Below are positions 1-7,880 of a DNA stretch of 45,650 nt, in pieces (the first letter of the stretch is position 1; each line of letters starts with the position of its first letter). A program made the position numbers and the translations under genes. The DNA is taken from contig NZ_JARWQD010000385.1 in NCBI RefSeq assembly GCF_029869545.1, forward strand, positions 1 through 45,650, in the 5' to 3' direction. Origin of the DNA: Nocardia wallacei (GTDB taxonomy: Bacteria; Actinomycetota; Actinomycetes; Mycobacteriales; Mycobacteriaceae). The notes beneath the pieces are model-generated. The model saw only the letters and a program-made list of their open reading frames with translations, did no database searches and was not told the origin of the DNA.

Positions 1-139
1 CCCGCCGTGCGGGCCCCCCCCCCAATCCCCCCCCCCCCCCCCCCCCCCACCCACCCCCCCCCCCCCCCCCCCCCCCCCCTCTCCCCGCCCCCCGCCCCCC
101 CCCCCTAATCCCCCCCCCCCCCCCCCCCGGGGCCCCCTC
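1..139. repeat. poly-C low-complexity tract
   Basis: This stretch is almost pure C, in runs of tens of bases broken by a few other bases. No coding potential is visible. Homopolymer runs this long are unusual even in high-GC actinobacteria, and the tract sits at the window edge, so a contig-end or basecalling artefact is as likely as real DNA. Confidence 0.8.
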
Positions 140-268
140 AGCCGGGGGAAATGCTGGGGCGCGCCGTGAAGCGGGAAATGCTGGGGCGGGCCGTGAAGCG
201 GGGAATGCTGGGTCGGGCCGTGAAGCGGGGAAATGCTGGGTCGAGCCGCGAAGCGGGGAATGCTGGGA
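140..268. repeat. 27-bp tandem repeat, about five copies
   Basis: The element AATGCTGGG recurs at 150, 177, 204, 232 and 259, a period of 27 bp with one 28-bp step. Each unit reads roughly AAATGCTGGGGCGGGCC followed by GTGAAGCGGG. It lies just downstream of the fbiC stop codon (301-303 on the minus strand). No function is known; it is a minisatellite in the gene-free end of the window. Confidence 0.85.
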
Positions 269-300
269 CCGGGCGGGCGGCAGCCTTGGGGGTGGGCGGG

Positions 301-2904
301 TTAGCCGACCGGTAGGGGGAGGGGTGGGGTGCGGTGGGGTGGGGTGCCGTAGGTGGTGGTGCGTTCGCGGACGGGGCGGCCTATGCCGGAGGCTATTTCG
401 GTCAGTTCGGCTACGGTTTTGGCGGAGCCGTGCTGGGAACCGGCCATGCGGGAGATGGTCTCCTCCATCAGGGTGCCGCCCAGGTCGTTGGCGCCACCGT
501 TGAGCATCACCTGAGTTCCCTTGGTGCCCAACTTGACCCAGCTGGTCTGGATGTTGTCGATGCGGCCGTGCAGCATGATGCGGGCCAGGGCGTGGGCGGC
601 GCGGTTGTCGCGGATGGTGGGCCCCGGGCGAGACGCCCCCGCCAGGTACAGCGGCGCGCTCTGATGCACGAACGGCAGCAGCACGAATTCGGTGAAACCG
701 CCTGTCTCGTCCTGGATTCCGCGCAGCACACGCAGATGCCCGACCCAGTGCCGGGGGCTGTCGACGTGCCCGTACATCATCGTCGAGCTGGAGCGGATGC
801 CCAGCTTGTGCGCGGTCGTGATGACATCGATCCAGGCCGAGGCCGGGAGCTTGCCCTTGGTCAGCACCCAGCGCACCTCGTCGTCGAGGATCTCCGCGGC
901 CGTGCCCGGAATCGTATCCAGCCCGGCCTCTTTCAGCGCCGCCAGCCAGTCGTGCACGCTCTGCCCGCCGCGCGAGGCACCGTTGACGATCTCCATCGGG
1001 CTGAACGCGTGCACATGCATCGACGGCACCCGCCGCTTCACCGCGCGCACCAGATCGGCGTAACCGGTCACCGGCAGATCCGGGTCGATGCCGCCCTGCA
1101 TGCACACCTCGGTGGCGCCGTCGACATGCGCCTCCCAGGCCCGGTCGGCGACCTCCTCGGCGCTCAGCTTGAACGCGTCGGCGTCGCCCTTGCGCTGGGC
1201 GAACGCGCAGAACCGGCAACCGGTGTAGCAGATGTTGGTGAAGTTGATATTGCGGTTGACGATGTAGGTGACGTCGTCGCCGTTGGTGTCGCGGCGCAGC
1301 TGATCGGCCAGCGCGGCGATCGCGTCCAGTTCTGCCCCGTCGGCCGTGGCCAGCGCCAGGTACTGATCGTCGGACAGCCCCGCCGGATCGCGCTCGGCCG
1401 CCCGCAGCGCCGCCAGGACGTCGGCGTCGAACCGCTCCGGCGCGGTGGCGGCCAGCTCACGCACCTGCTCGCGGATGGTCTCCCAGTCGCCGAACGCGCC
1501 CACGACATCCTCGCCGCCGAGCCCGGCATCGCTGCGCGCCTCGGTATTGCGGCCGTCGGTATCGATCGCGGTGTTCAGGTCGACGCGGCCCGCGGACTCC
1601 CACGACTCGTCCGGCTCCTGCCAGGGCAGGCCGCGCGGTATCGCGTCCGGATCCGCCAGTCCCGTCCGCATATCCGACAGGGCCGCGACGTGGGCTCCGA
1701 TGCGCGGGTCTACCCACGGATTCCCGGCCCGCACATAGCGCGGATGCGCGGAGGTGCGCTCGGCCAGCCGGTAACCGGCCGCCTCGGTCATCTCGGCCAG
1801 GGTGTCCAGATTCGGCCAGGGCCGTTCGGGATTCACGTGGTCGGGGGTCACCGGCGAGACGCCGCCCCAGTCATCGATCCCGGCCTCGATCAGCGCCCGG
1901 CACTCGGCCTGCGACACCAGGTTCGGCGGGGCCTGCACGGCCACGTCCGGCGGCAGCAGCAGCCGCGACACCGCGACCGTGGCGAGGAACTCCTCGATAT
2001 CGGCATCGGGGGTGTCGCGCATCGCGGTGTCGTCCTTGGCCCGGAAGTTCTGGACGATCACCTCCTGAATGTGCCCGAATGCCTTGTGCTGCTTGCGGAT
2101 CGCCATGATCGACGCGGCCCGCTCGGGCAGCGTCTCACCGATGCCCACCAGGATGCCGGTGGTGAACGGCACCGACAGCCGACCCGCGTCGGTGATCGCG
2201 CGCAGGCGCACCTCCGGATCCTTGTCGGGGCTGCCGTAGTGGCAGTTGCCCTTCTCGGTGAACAGCCGCGCGGCGGTGGTCTCCAGCATCAGGCCCATGG
2301 ACTGGCTGACCGGCTTGAGCCGGGAGATCTCCTCCCACGACATGACGCCGGGGTTGATGTGCGGCAGCAGGCCGGTCTCCTCGAGCACCATGATCGAGAC
2401 GGCCCGCAGGTAGTCCAGGGTCGAGTCGTAGCCGTGCTCGTCGAGCCACTGCGCCGCCTCCGGCCAGCGGTCCTCGGGGCGGTCACCGAGGGTGAACAGC
2501 GCCTCCTTGCAGCCGAGCGCCGCGCCGCGCCGGGCGATGTCCAGCACCTCGTCGGGTTCGAGGTACATGCCGCGGCCCTCGGCGCGCAGCTTGCCGGGCA
2601 CCGTCACGAACGTGCAGTAATGGCACCTGTCGCGACACAGGTGTGTCAGCGGGATGAAGACGTTCTTGGAGTAGGTGATGGTCTTCGCCCGGCCCTGCGA
2701 TCCGACCGCCGCATCGCGCACCCGCGAGGCGCTGCGGCTCAATTCCACCAGGTCGTCGCCGCGGGCGTGCAGCAGGACGGCGGCCTCGTCGACGTTCAAC
2801 GTCACTCCGTCGCGGGCCCGCCGCAGCGCCCGGCGCATCGCCGAGGCGGTCGGGGGTGCGGGCGGGATGCCAGGGTTCGGTAGATCCGTCACGCCCTCGA
2901 TCAT
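301..2904 (-). CDS. fbiC: FO synthase FbiC (fused CofG/CofH radical SAM enzyme)
   Basis: This 867-aa protein makes FO, the deazaflavin chromophore of coenzyme F420, from a tyrosine-derived intermediate and the pyrimidine 5-amino-6-ribitylaminouracil. Two radical-SAM halves are fused. The CofG-like half (about residues 70-410) carries the CRDRCHYC cluster motif (CX3CX2C). The CofH-like half (about 530-850) carries CYTGCRFC. The length matches mycobacterial FbiC (about 856 aa), and the fusion is normal in actinobacteria. The ATG at 2904 overlaps the stop of a 4-codon leader ORF by ATGA, and the only good Shine-Dalgarno (GGAGGGAG, 2925-2932) sits about 20 nt upstream. It is the last gene before the repeat-rich window edge. 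Confidence 0.96.
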   Translation of the reverse strand: MIEGVTDLPNPGIPPAPPTASAMRRALRRARDGVTLNVDEAAVLLHARGDDLVELSRSASRVRDAAVGSQGRAKTITYSKNVFIPLTHLCRDRCHYCTFVTVPGKLRAEGRGMYLEPDEVLDIARRGAALGCKEALFTLGDRPEDRWPEAAQWLDEHGYDSTLDYLRAVSIMVLEETGLLPHINPGVMSWEEISRLKPVSQSMGLMLETTAARLFTEKGNCHYGSPDKDPEVRLRAITDAGRLSVPFTTGILVGIGETLPERAASIMAIRKQHKAFGHIQEVIVQNFRAKDDTAMRDTPDADIEEFLATVAVSRLLLPPDVAVQAPPNLVSQAECRALIEAGIDDWGGVSPVTPDHVNPERPWPNLDTLAEMTEAAGYRLAERTSAHPRYVRAGNPWVDPRIGAHVAALSDMRTGLADPDAIPRGLPWQEPDESWESAGRVDLNTAIDTDGRNTEARSDAGLGGEDVVGAFGDWETIREQVRELAATAPERFDADVLAALRAAERDPAGLSDDQYLALATADGAELDAIAALADQLRRDTNGDDVTYIVNRNINFTNICYTGCRFCAFAQRKGDADAFKLSAEEVADRAWEAHVDGATEVCMQGGIDPDLPVTGYADLVRAVKRRVPSMHVHAFSPMEIVNGASRGGQSVHDWLAALKEAGLDTIPGTAAEILDDEVRWVLTKGKLPASAWIDVITTAHKLGIRSSSTMMYGHVDSPRHWVGHLRVLRGIQDETGGFTEFVLLPFVHQSAPLYLAGASRPGPTIRDNRAAHALARIMLHGRIDNIQTSWVKLGTKGTQVMLNGGANDLGGTLMEETISRMAGSQHGSAKTVAELTEIASGIGRPVRERTTTYGTPPHRTPPLPLPVG

Positions 2905-2915
2905 GCGCCAACCAT
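2901..2915 (-). other. mini-ORF (MVGA-stop) overlapping the fbiC start
   Basis: On the minus strand ATGGTTGGCGCATGA encodes four residues, and its TGA overlaps the fbiC ATG. The Shine-Dalgarno GGAGGGAG lies 9 nt before this mini-ORF but 20 nt before fbiC. This fits translational coupling by a minimal leader ORF. It may be coincidental; no expression evidence is available. Confidence 0.35.
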
Positions 2916-3127
2916 CCGAGTGTTCTCCCTCCGGTGCCTGTGACGTGAGACAACCAGGCGTTCCGGTGGGCTATTCCAACTTCGGCAAACCGGTGTCGAA
3001 ATGCCTGCCGCACAGCGTGTTACTCCGGCGGGTCGCGGTGCTACGCGGGAGTGCACTCCGGACATTTCGACGTCGGATGCGGGCGGCTGCGGTGCGCACC
3101 GGCCGCGAAACGCGTGTCCATGGAACC

Positions 3128-3667
3128 ATGGCTGACATGGCGTACCCCGACGACCGGGCCCGGGTCGCTGCCTCGCCCGGGCGCAGCATCATGGCCGAAC
3201 CGGCGTGGCGGCCGAGCCCGCGGGCGAAATTGCTGTGGGCGCTGGGCCCGGCCGTCGGCTGGGCGATCGTGCTGATCGGCGAGCTGGTGTGGATCGTCGT
3301 GGACGGCACGCATCGGGCCGCGCAGCTTTCGGCCGTGGCGGCGACGCTGGTGGTGGCGGCGTTCACCGTGGCGGTGGTGCCGCTGTGGCGGTACGCGGTG
3401 CACCGGTGGGAGGTGACCGACGAGGCGGTCTACACGCGCACGGGATGGATCACGCAGGAGAGCCGGGTGGCCCCCATCACCCGGGTCCAGACCGTCGATA
3501 CGCAGCGCGGGCCGCTGGAGCGGATGCTGGGGCTCGCCACGGTCACGGTGACGACGGCCTCCTCGGCGGGGGCCGTGCAGATCAGCGCCCTGGACCTGCC
3601 CGTCGCCGAGCAGACCGTGACCCGGCTGACGGAGATCGCGGCGCTGCACCGAGGGGATGCGACATGA
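3128..3667 (+). CDS. PH domain-containing membrane protein (bPH2, YdbS-like)
   Basis: A 179-aa protein. Two hydrophobic segments (about residues 37-56 and 66-88) precede a bacterial PH-like domain with the typical run beginning RYAVHRWEVTDEAVYTRTGW, followed by the RVAPITRVQTVDTQRGPLER helix region. bPH2 proteins are membrane proteins of largely unknown function, often in YdbS/YdbT pairs. The stop overlaps the start of the next gene by ATGA, so the two are translationally coupled and probably form one complex. ATG 3128 was chosen; ATG 3137 is possible. A much longer in-frame opening upstream overlaps fbiC and is not coding. Confidence 0.88.
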   Translation: MADMAYPDDRARVAASPGRSIMAEPAWRPSPRAKLLWALGPAVGWAIVLIGELVWIVVDGTHRAAQLSAVAATLVVAAFTVAVVPLWRYAVHRWEVTDEAVYTRTGWITQESRVAPITRVQTVDTQRGPLERMLGLATVTVTTASSAGAVQISALDLPVAEQTVTRLTEIAALHRGDAT

Positions 3668-5292
3668 CCGAACCCCCGCCTGCGTCCTGGCAGCGGCTGG
3701 ACAAGCGAATGCTGCTGGTGCATCCGGTGCGGGAGATCGTCCGGTACATCCCGTTGCTCATCGTGTCCGTGGTCGTCGGGACGCGCAATGACAATCCGGG
3801 GTGGGGACTGCTCGCGCTCGTGGTCATCGTGGGATTCGCGGTCGCGCGGTGGTTCACCACGACCTATCGCATCGGCGCGGACAACGTCGAACTGCGCACG
3901 GGGGTCGTGCAACGCAAGCGGCTGGCGGTGCCGCGGTCGCGCATCCGTTCGGTCGACATCGAGGCCGACCCGCTGCATCGCGGGCTGGGGCTGGCGGTGC
4001 TGACCATCGGGACCGGGCAGCAGGTGGGCAAGGACGAGCAGTTCAAGCTCGACGCCCTCGATGCTCGGCTGGTGCCGGGGCTGCGCGCGGAACTGCTCGC
4101 GCATCTGAACAAGATGGAAGACGTTGGCGCACAGCATGGTTCGCTGACCGGTGAACCAGCGGCAGGCAGCCCCGACACCCCCGCACCGGCACCGGGCGAG
4201 ACGGATGCGCACCGCGAAGGCATCGAAATCGCGCACTGGCAACCGCGTTGGGTGCGGTACGCGCCGCTGTCGCTGACCGGATTCGCCATCGTCGCGCCGG
4301 TGGTCGGCCTGGCCTTCCAGTACGGCCTGGCCGAGGCCATCTTCCGTTCCGACGCGGTGCACAGCGTGGAGGGCCGCGGGGCCTGGTTCCTGACGGCGGT
4401 GGTGGTGGCGCTGGTCGCCGCGGTGGCGGCGATCGTCAGCCTCGCCGGGTGCGCGCGGTATCTCGCAACATATTTCGGCCTGCGCGTGCTCGACGACGGC
4501 CGCACGCTGCACCTGCGGCACGGCCTGTTCACCACCCGCCAGACCACCCTGGATCTGGCCCGCCTGCGCGGCGCGACGGTGAACGAGCCGCTGCTGCTGC
4601 GCCTGGCGGGCGGCGCCGAACTCGAGGCCATCATGACCGGCACCAGCCCCCGGCAGAAGATCCTCCCCCAAGCCCCGCGCGCCGCGGTCGACCGCACGCT
4701 GGGACATCTGCTCGCGAGCCGAACCGCACGCCGATCCCTCACCGCGGCAACACAATCCGATCCCGCGTCGGCAACGACCGAAGCAGCGACATCGGCGGAT
4801 ATCACGGCATCGGCCGCACCGGCGACGATCTCGCTGAATCCACACGGCCCGAGGGCTCGGCAGCGTCGCTATACGCGCGCGCTGACACCGGTTCTGGTGG
4901 CGGCGATCGCGGTTGTCGCGATATCGGTTGCGGGGGTTGATGTTCCGCTGTGGATGTGGCTCGTGCTGGCCCTGATCGCCCTGGCGGCAACGGCTTTGGC
5001 CTACGACCGCTACCGCGGCCTCGGTCACGCCGTGCTACCCGCGGCGGGCGACCGCCCCACCTGGCTGATCACCCGCAGCGGCTCCCTGGACCGCGACCGC
5101 GACTGCCTCGAGGCCCCCGGCATCATCGGATGGACCCTCCGGCAGACCTTCTTCCAGCGACGGGCCGGGGTCGCCACCCTCGTCGCGGCCTCGGCCGCCG
5201 GGAAGAAGCGCTACCACGTGGTGGATATCCCCGTCGACCAGGCGTGGGCGCTGATCGAGAGGGTGACGCCGGGACAACTCGGGCACCGGTAG
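3664..5292 (+). CDS. large PH domain-containing membrane protein (YdbT-like, several bPH2 domains)
   Basis: A 542-aa protein coupled by ATGA to the smaller PH protein. An N-terminal TM pair (about residues 22-55) is followed by a PH-like domain (TTTYRIGADNVELRTG, about 65-150). Next come a low-complexity Pro/Ala linker, a second TM pair (about 200-265) and a second PH-like domain (GLRVLDDGRTLHLRHG). A third TM pair (about 400-440) precedes a C-terminal PH-like domain. The alternation of TM pairs and bPH2 domains is the YdbT/YdbS layout. In Bacillus that operon is linked to bacteriocin resistance; whether this holds here is inference only. Confidence 0.88.
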   Translation: MTEPPPASWQRLDKRMLLVHPVREIVRYIPLLIVSVVVGTRNDNPGWGLLALVVIVGFAVARWFTTTYRIGADNVELRTGVVQRKRLAVPRSRIRSVDIEADPLHRGLGLAVLTIGTGQQVGKDEQFKLDALDARLVPGLRAELLAHLNKMEDVGAQHGSLTGEPAAGSPDTPAPAPGETDAHREGIEIAHWQPRWVRYAPLSLTGFAIVAPVVGLAFQYGLAEAIFRSDAVHSVEGRGAWFLTAVVVALVAAVAAIVSLAGCARYLATYFGLRVLDDGRTLHLRHGLFTTRQTTLDLARLRGATVNEPLLLRLAGGAELEAIMTGTSPRQKILPQAPRAAVDRTLGHLLASRTARRSLTAATQSDPASATTEAATSADITASAAPATISLNPHGPRARQRRYTRALTPVLVAAIAVVAISVAGVDVPLWMWLVLALIALAATALAYDRYRGLGHAVLPAAGDRPTWLITRSGSLDRDRDCLEAPGIIGWTLRQTFFQRRAGVATLVAASAAGKKRYHVVDIPVDQAWALIERVTPGQLGHR

Positions 5293-5301
5293 GCCCCATT
5301 C

Positions 5302-5334
5302 GTTCGAAGTCTGTTCGACAACCGTTCGCCCACA
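5302..5334 (+). promoter_or_regulatory. candidate PHO box (three 11-bp direct repeats) upstream of phoD
   Basis: GTTCG occurs at 5302, 5313 and 5324, exactly 11 bp apart, with a further GTTCATCTCACC at 5345. Actinobacterial PhoP/RegX3-type response regulators bind 11-bp direct-repeat units beginning GTTCA. These repeats stand directly upstream of a secreted phosphatase gene, the expected target under phosphate starvation. The core here is GTTCG rather than GTTCA, so affinity is uncertain. Confidence 0.55.
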
Positions 5335-5437
5335 CCGGCATTCCGTTCATCTCACCGTGATGACACCGTTGTCTTCGGGTCAACCGACAGTTATCTCATG
5401 GGATGTCCAGATAATGAGCCGAGGGAAGAGGTTGAAC

Positions 5438-7027
5438 ATGTCCGGCACTGTCTCGCGCCGTGGAATCCTGCTCGGCGGCACGGCTCTCGGGGTGACCGCG
5501 GCGGCGCTGGGTGATCCGCTCGCGCGGGCGGTGCCGCCGAATCCGTCTCGGCGCCTGGGGGATCCGTTCACGCTCGGTGTGGCCTCCGGGGATCCGGCCG
5601 CCGACGGCGTGGTGCTGTGGACCCGGCTCGCGCCCGATCCCCTCGCCGACGACGGCCGCGGCGGCATGCCGGACCGGGCCGTGCCGGTCGACTGGGAGAT
5701 CGCGATGGACGAGCGGTTCGCGATCGTCGTGCAGCGCGGCACCGTCGAGGCGCGGCCGGAGCAGGGGCACAGCGTGCACGTCGAGGCCGCGGGATTGCTG
5801 CCGGGCGCCGAGTACTTCTACCGGTTCCGCGCCGACGGGCATCTCTCACCGGCCGGACGCACCCGCACCGCGCCGATCCCCGGGCTGGGCGCGCTCGGCA
5901 TCGGCAGCGCCCTCACCATGTGCTTCGCCTCCTGCTCCCAGTTCGAGCACGGCTACTTCACCGCGTATCGCCGTCTGGCCGAGGAACATCCGGATCTGAT
6001 CCTGCACCTGGGCGACTACATCTACGAGTACGCCCCCGGCGGCTACGTCCTCGACGAGGGCAACGCTCGCGACCACGCCGGGCCCGAGACCGGGACGCTG
6101 GCCGACTACCGGCGGCGTCACGCCCAGTACAAGGACGATCCGGATCTGCAGGCCGCGCACGCGATCGCCCCGTGGGTGCCGGTCTGGGACGACCACGAGA
6201 TCGACAACAACTGGGCCGGGGACGTCTACGAGAAGCCCGAGAAGCCGCAGCCGAACTTCCTCGCCCGGCGCGCCGCCGCCTTCCAGGCGTATTACGAGAA
6301 CATGCCGCTGCGCCGCGGCGCGGCACCGAGCGGCACCGGCATGCGGTTGTTCCGCCGCGTCCACTGGGGTGACCTGGCCACGTTCCACATGCTCGACACC
6401 CGGCAGTACCGCGACGATCAGGCCTGCGGCGACGGCGCCAAAACCTGTCCGGCACGCCTGGATTCGCGGCGCACCCTCACCGGAGCCGAGCAGCGGCGCT
6501 GGCTGCTGGACGGGTTCCGCGGCTCGCGGTCGCGCTGGGATGTTCTCGGGCAGCAGGTGTTCTTCGCGCAGCAGGACGTCCAGCCCGGCCCGGGCGAGAA
6601 GAACAATATGGACGCCTGGGACGGCTACGCCGCCGACCGCGACCGCGTCGTCGCCGGGTGGGTCGACGCCGGGGTCCGCAATCCGGTGGTGCTGACCGGC
6701 GACGTGCACGCCTCGTGGGCCGCCGACATCAAGCAGCGCTGGAACGATCCCGGCGCCCCCACCGTCGGCACCGAGCTGGTGGCGACCTCCATCACCAGCG
6801 GCGGCGACGGCTCGGAGACGACCGCCGAGACCGCCGCCGTGCTCGCCGAGAACCCGCACATCAAGTTCCACAACAACCGCCGCGGCTACGTGCGCACGCG
6901 CATCGGCCCCACCGAGATCCGCGCCGACTTCCGCGCGATCCCTTACGTATCCACGCCGGGCGCTCCCGTGGAAACCAAGGCCTCGTTCATCATCGAGGAC
7001 CGCAAGCCCGGCCTGGAACGGGCCTGA
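5438..7027 (+). CDS. phoD: Tat-exported PhoD-family alkaline phosphatase
   Basis: About 529 aa. The N-terminus MSGTVSRRGILLGG is a twin-arginine signal, followed by a hydrophobic stretch and an AXA-like site near LARA. PhoD signatures in order are an N-terminal PhoD_N domain (FTLGVASGDP), FASCSQFEHGYFTAYR, HLGDYIYEY, VWDDHEIDNNW and the metal-binding VVLTGDVHASW. PhoD enzymes are secreted Ca/Fe-dependent phosphomonoesterases or diesterases that release phosphate. GAGGGAAGAGG at 5421-5431 serves as the ribosome site for ATG 5438; ATG 5414 would add eight residues. The candidate PHO box upstream suggests phosphate control. The gene converges on the 7301 gene across a tandem repeat. Confidence 0.93.
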   Translation: MSGTVSRRGILLGGTALGVTAAALGDPLARAVPPNPSRRLGDPFTLGVASGDPAADGVVLWTRLAPDPLADDGRGGMPDRAVPVDWEIAMDERFAIVVQRGTVEARPEQGHSVHVEAAGLLPGAEYFYRFRADGHLSPAGRTRTAPIPGLGALGIGSALTMCFASCSQFEHGYFTAYRRLAEEHPDLILHLGDYIYEYAPGGYVLDEGNARDHAGPETGTLADYRRRHAQYKDDPDLQAAHAIAPWVPVWDDHEIDNNWAGDVYEKPEKPQPNFLARRAAAFQAYYENMPLRRGAAPSGTGMRLFRRVHWGDLATFHMLDTRQYRDDQACGDGAKTCPARLDSRRTLTGAEQRRWLLDGFRGSRSRWDVLGQQVFFAQQDVQPGPGEKNNMDAWDGYAADRDRVVAGWVDAGVRNPVVLTGDVHASWAADIKQRWNDPGAPTVGTELVATSITSGGDGSETTAETAAVLAENPHIKFHNNRRGYVRTRIGPTEIRADFRAIPYVSTPGAPVETKASFIIEDRKPGLERA

Positions 7028-7046
7028 TTCCGGCCAAAAGCACGCC

Positions 7047-7300
7047 GGAAATACAGGAAGCCGGGCACGGCACGCGCCGGAGTGACAGGGGCCGAGCACA
7101 ACACACACCGGAAAGACAGGCGGCCGAGCACAACACGCACCGGAAAGACGAGCAGCCGGGCACAACACGCACCGGAAAGACGAGCGGCCGGGCACAACAC
7201 GCACCGGGAAGACGAGCGGCCGGGCACGGCACGCACCGGAAAGACAGGCGGCCGGGCACAACACGCACCGGAGACGGGCGGCCGGGCTCGGTGGGAGGGC
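7047..7300. repeat. 32-bp tandem repeat array, about eight copies
   Basis: Units start at 7047, 7079, 7110, 7142, 7174, 7206, 7238 and 7270, with a period of 32 bp (one 31-bp step). The core is GGAAAGACGAGCGGCC followed by GGGCACAACACGCACC. Copies differ at a few positions, and the outermost copies diverge most. The array fills the whole gap between the convergent phoD and the 7301 gene. There are no unique spacers, so it is a minisatellite and not CRISPR. Confidence 0.92.
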
Positions 7301-7720
7301 TCAGGTGCGCGGGCGGACGAAGGTGCGGCGGAACAGGTAGAACCCCGCCGGGATCAGTCCGGCGGCCAGCAGGACCGGGGCGGTCCAGGTGTCGGTGAGC
7401 AGCACGTCGCCGCCGGGGCCGGTCGTGGCGCAGAGCAGGAAGCCGAACAACCACGCCGCGAGCGGCAGGGCCATGGCGGCCGGGCGGTTCGTCACCACGC
7501 CCATGCCCATCACCAGCAGCACGTTCACCACGGCCGCCACGAGGATCGAGAACGGGAGCGGGGTGCTGCCCACGTATGTCGGCAGATACAGCACCTCGAG
7601 GACGAGCGAGAGCAGGCCCTCGAACACCAGGAGCCCGGCCAGCGTCGCGCCGAGCGCCGCCCACCCGGGCGGCTGCACACCCGGCGCCGCGGCCGCGCGG
7701 TCGATCGAGGCCGCCGTCAC
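7301..7720 (-). CDS. small four-TM membrane protein downstream of mshB
   Basis: A 139-aa protein with four hydrophobic segments (about residues 20-45, 55-78, 82-100 and 110-130) and a short basic C-terminus (FRRTFVRPRT). No catalytic motif is visible. The GTG start at 7720 overlaps the stop of the 52-aa gene by GTGA, so it is the end of the lpqW-mshB transcription unit. A small membrane protein sits in the same place next to mshB in mycobacteria (Rv1171) and in streptomycetes (DUF6113-like). That family link is recalled, not computed. Function unknown. Confidence 0.82.
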   Translation of the reverse strand: MTAASIDRAAAAPGVQPPGWAALGATLAGLLVFEGLLSLVLEVLYLPTYVGSTPLPFSILVAAVVNVLLVMGMGVVTNRPAAMALPLAAWLFGFLLCATTGPGGDVLLTDTWTAPVLLAAGLIPAGFYLFRRTFVRPRT

Positions 7721-7875
7721 GGCACCGGCGGGAAGCCGAGCAGGGTCAGCAGGTGACTCTGCATATCCACGAATCCGTAGAGCACGTGCAGGTACAGGTC
7801 GTGCTGCGCCTGCCAGTGCGGTTTCTGGCTGTCGACGAACGCGACGATGGCGTCCTGCAGGCTCCAGTTGTACAT
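7717..7875 (-). CDS. 52-aa conserved-looking small protein between mshB and the membrane protein gene
   Basis: Reads MYNWSLQDAIVAFVDSQKPH and ends LLTLLGFPPVP. It starts 5 nt after the mshB stop, and its TGA overlaps the GTG of the 7301-7720 gene (GTGA). Tight packing in a well-conserved operon and normal GC-rich third positions argue that it is translated. It is rich in aromatics and His (YLHVLYGFVDMQSH), probably forms one amphipathic helix, and has no signal peptide. It is not recognised as a known family. Confidence 0.7.
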   Translation of the reverse strand: MYNWSLQDAIVAFVDSQKPHWQAQHDLYLHVLYGFVDMQSHLLTLLGFPPVP

Positions 7876-7880
7876 GGGGG

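Noticed and set aside
334..2883. 849-aa open frame on the plus strand opposite fbiC
   Set aside because: It is the antisense shadow of fbiC: composition is Arg/Gly/Ala/His-rich, with no domain, start site or neighbour logic, while fbiC has both radical-SAM motifs.
5846..7264. 472-aa minus-strand frame running through the 32-bp repeats and phoD
   Set aside because: It is antisense to a well-supported phosphatase. Its Cys/Arg/Val-rich N-terminus is only the translated minisatellite.
7047..7300. CRISPR array
   Set aside because: The units are directly adjacent with no unique spacers, the period is 32 bp in total, and no cas genes are present.
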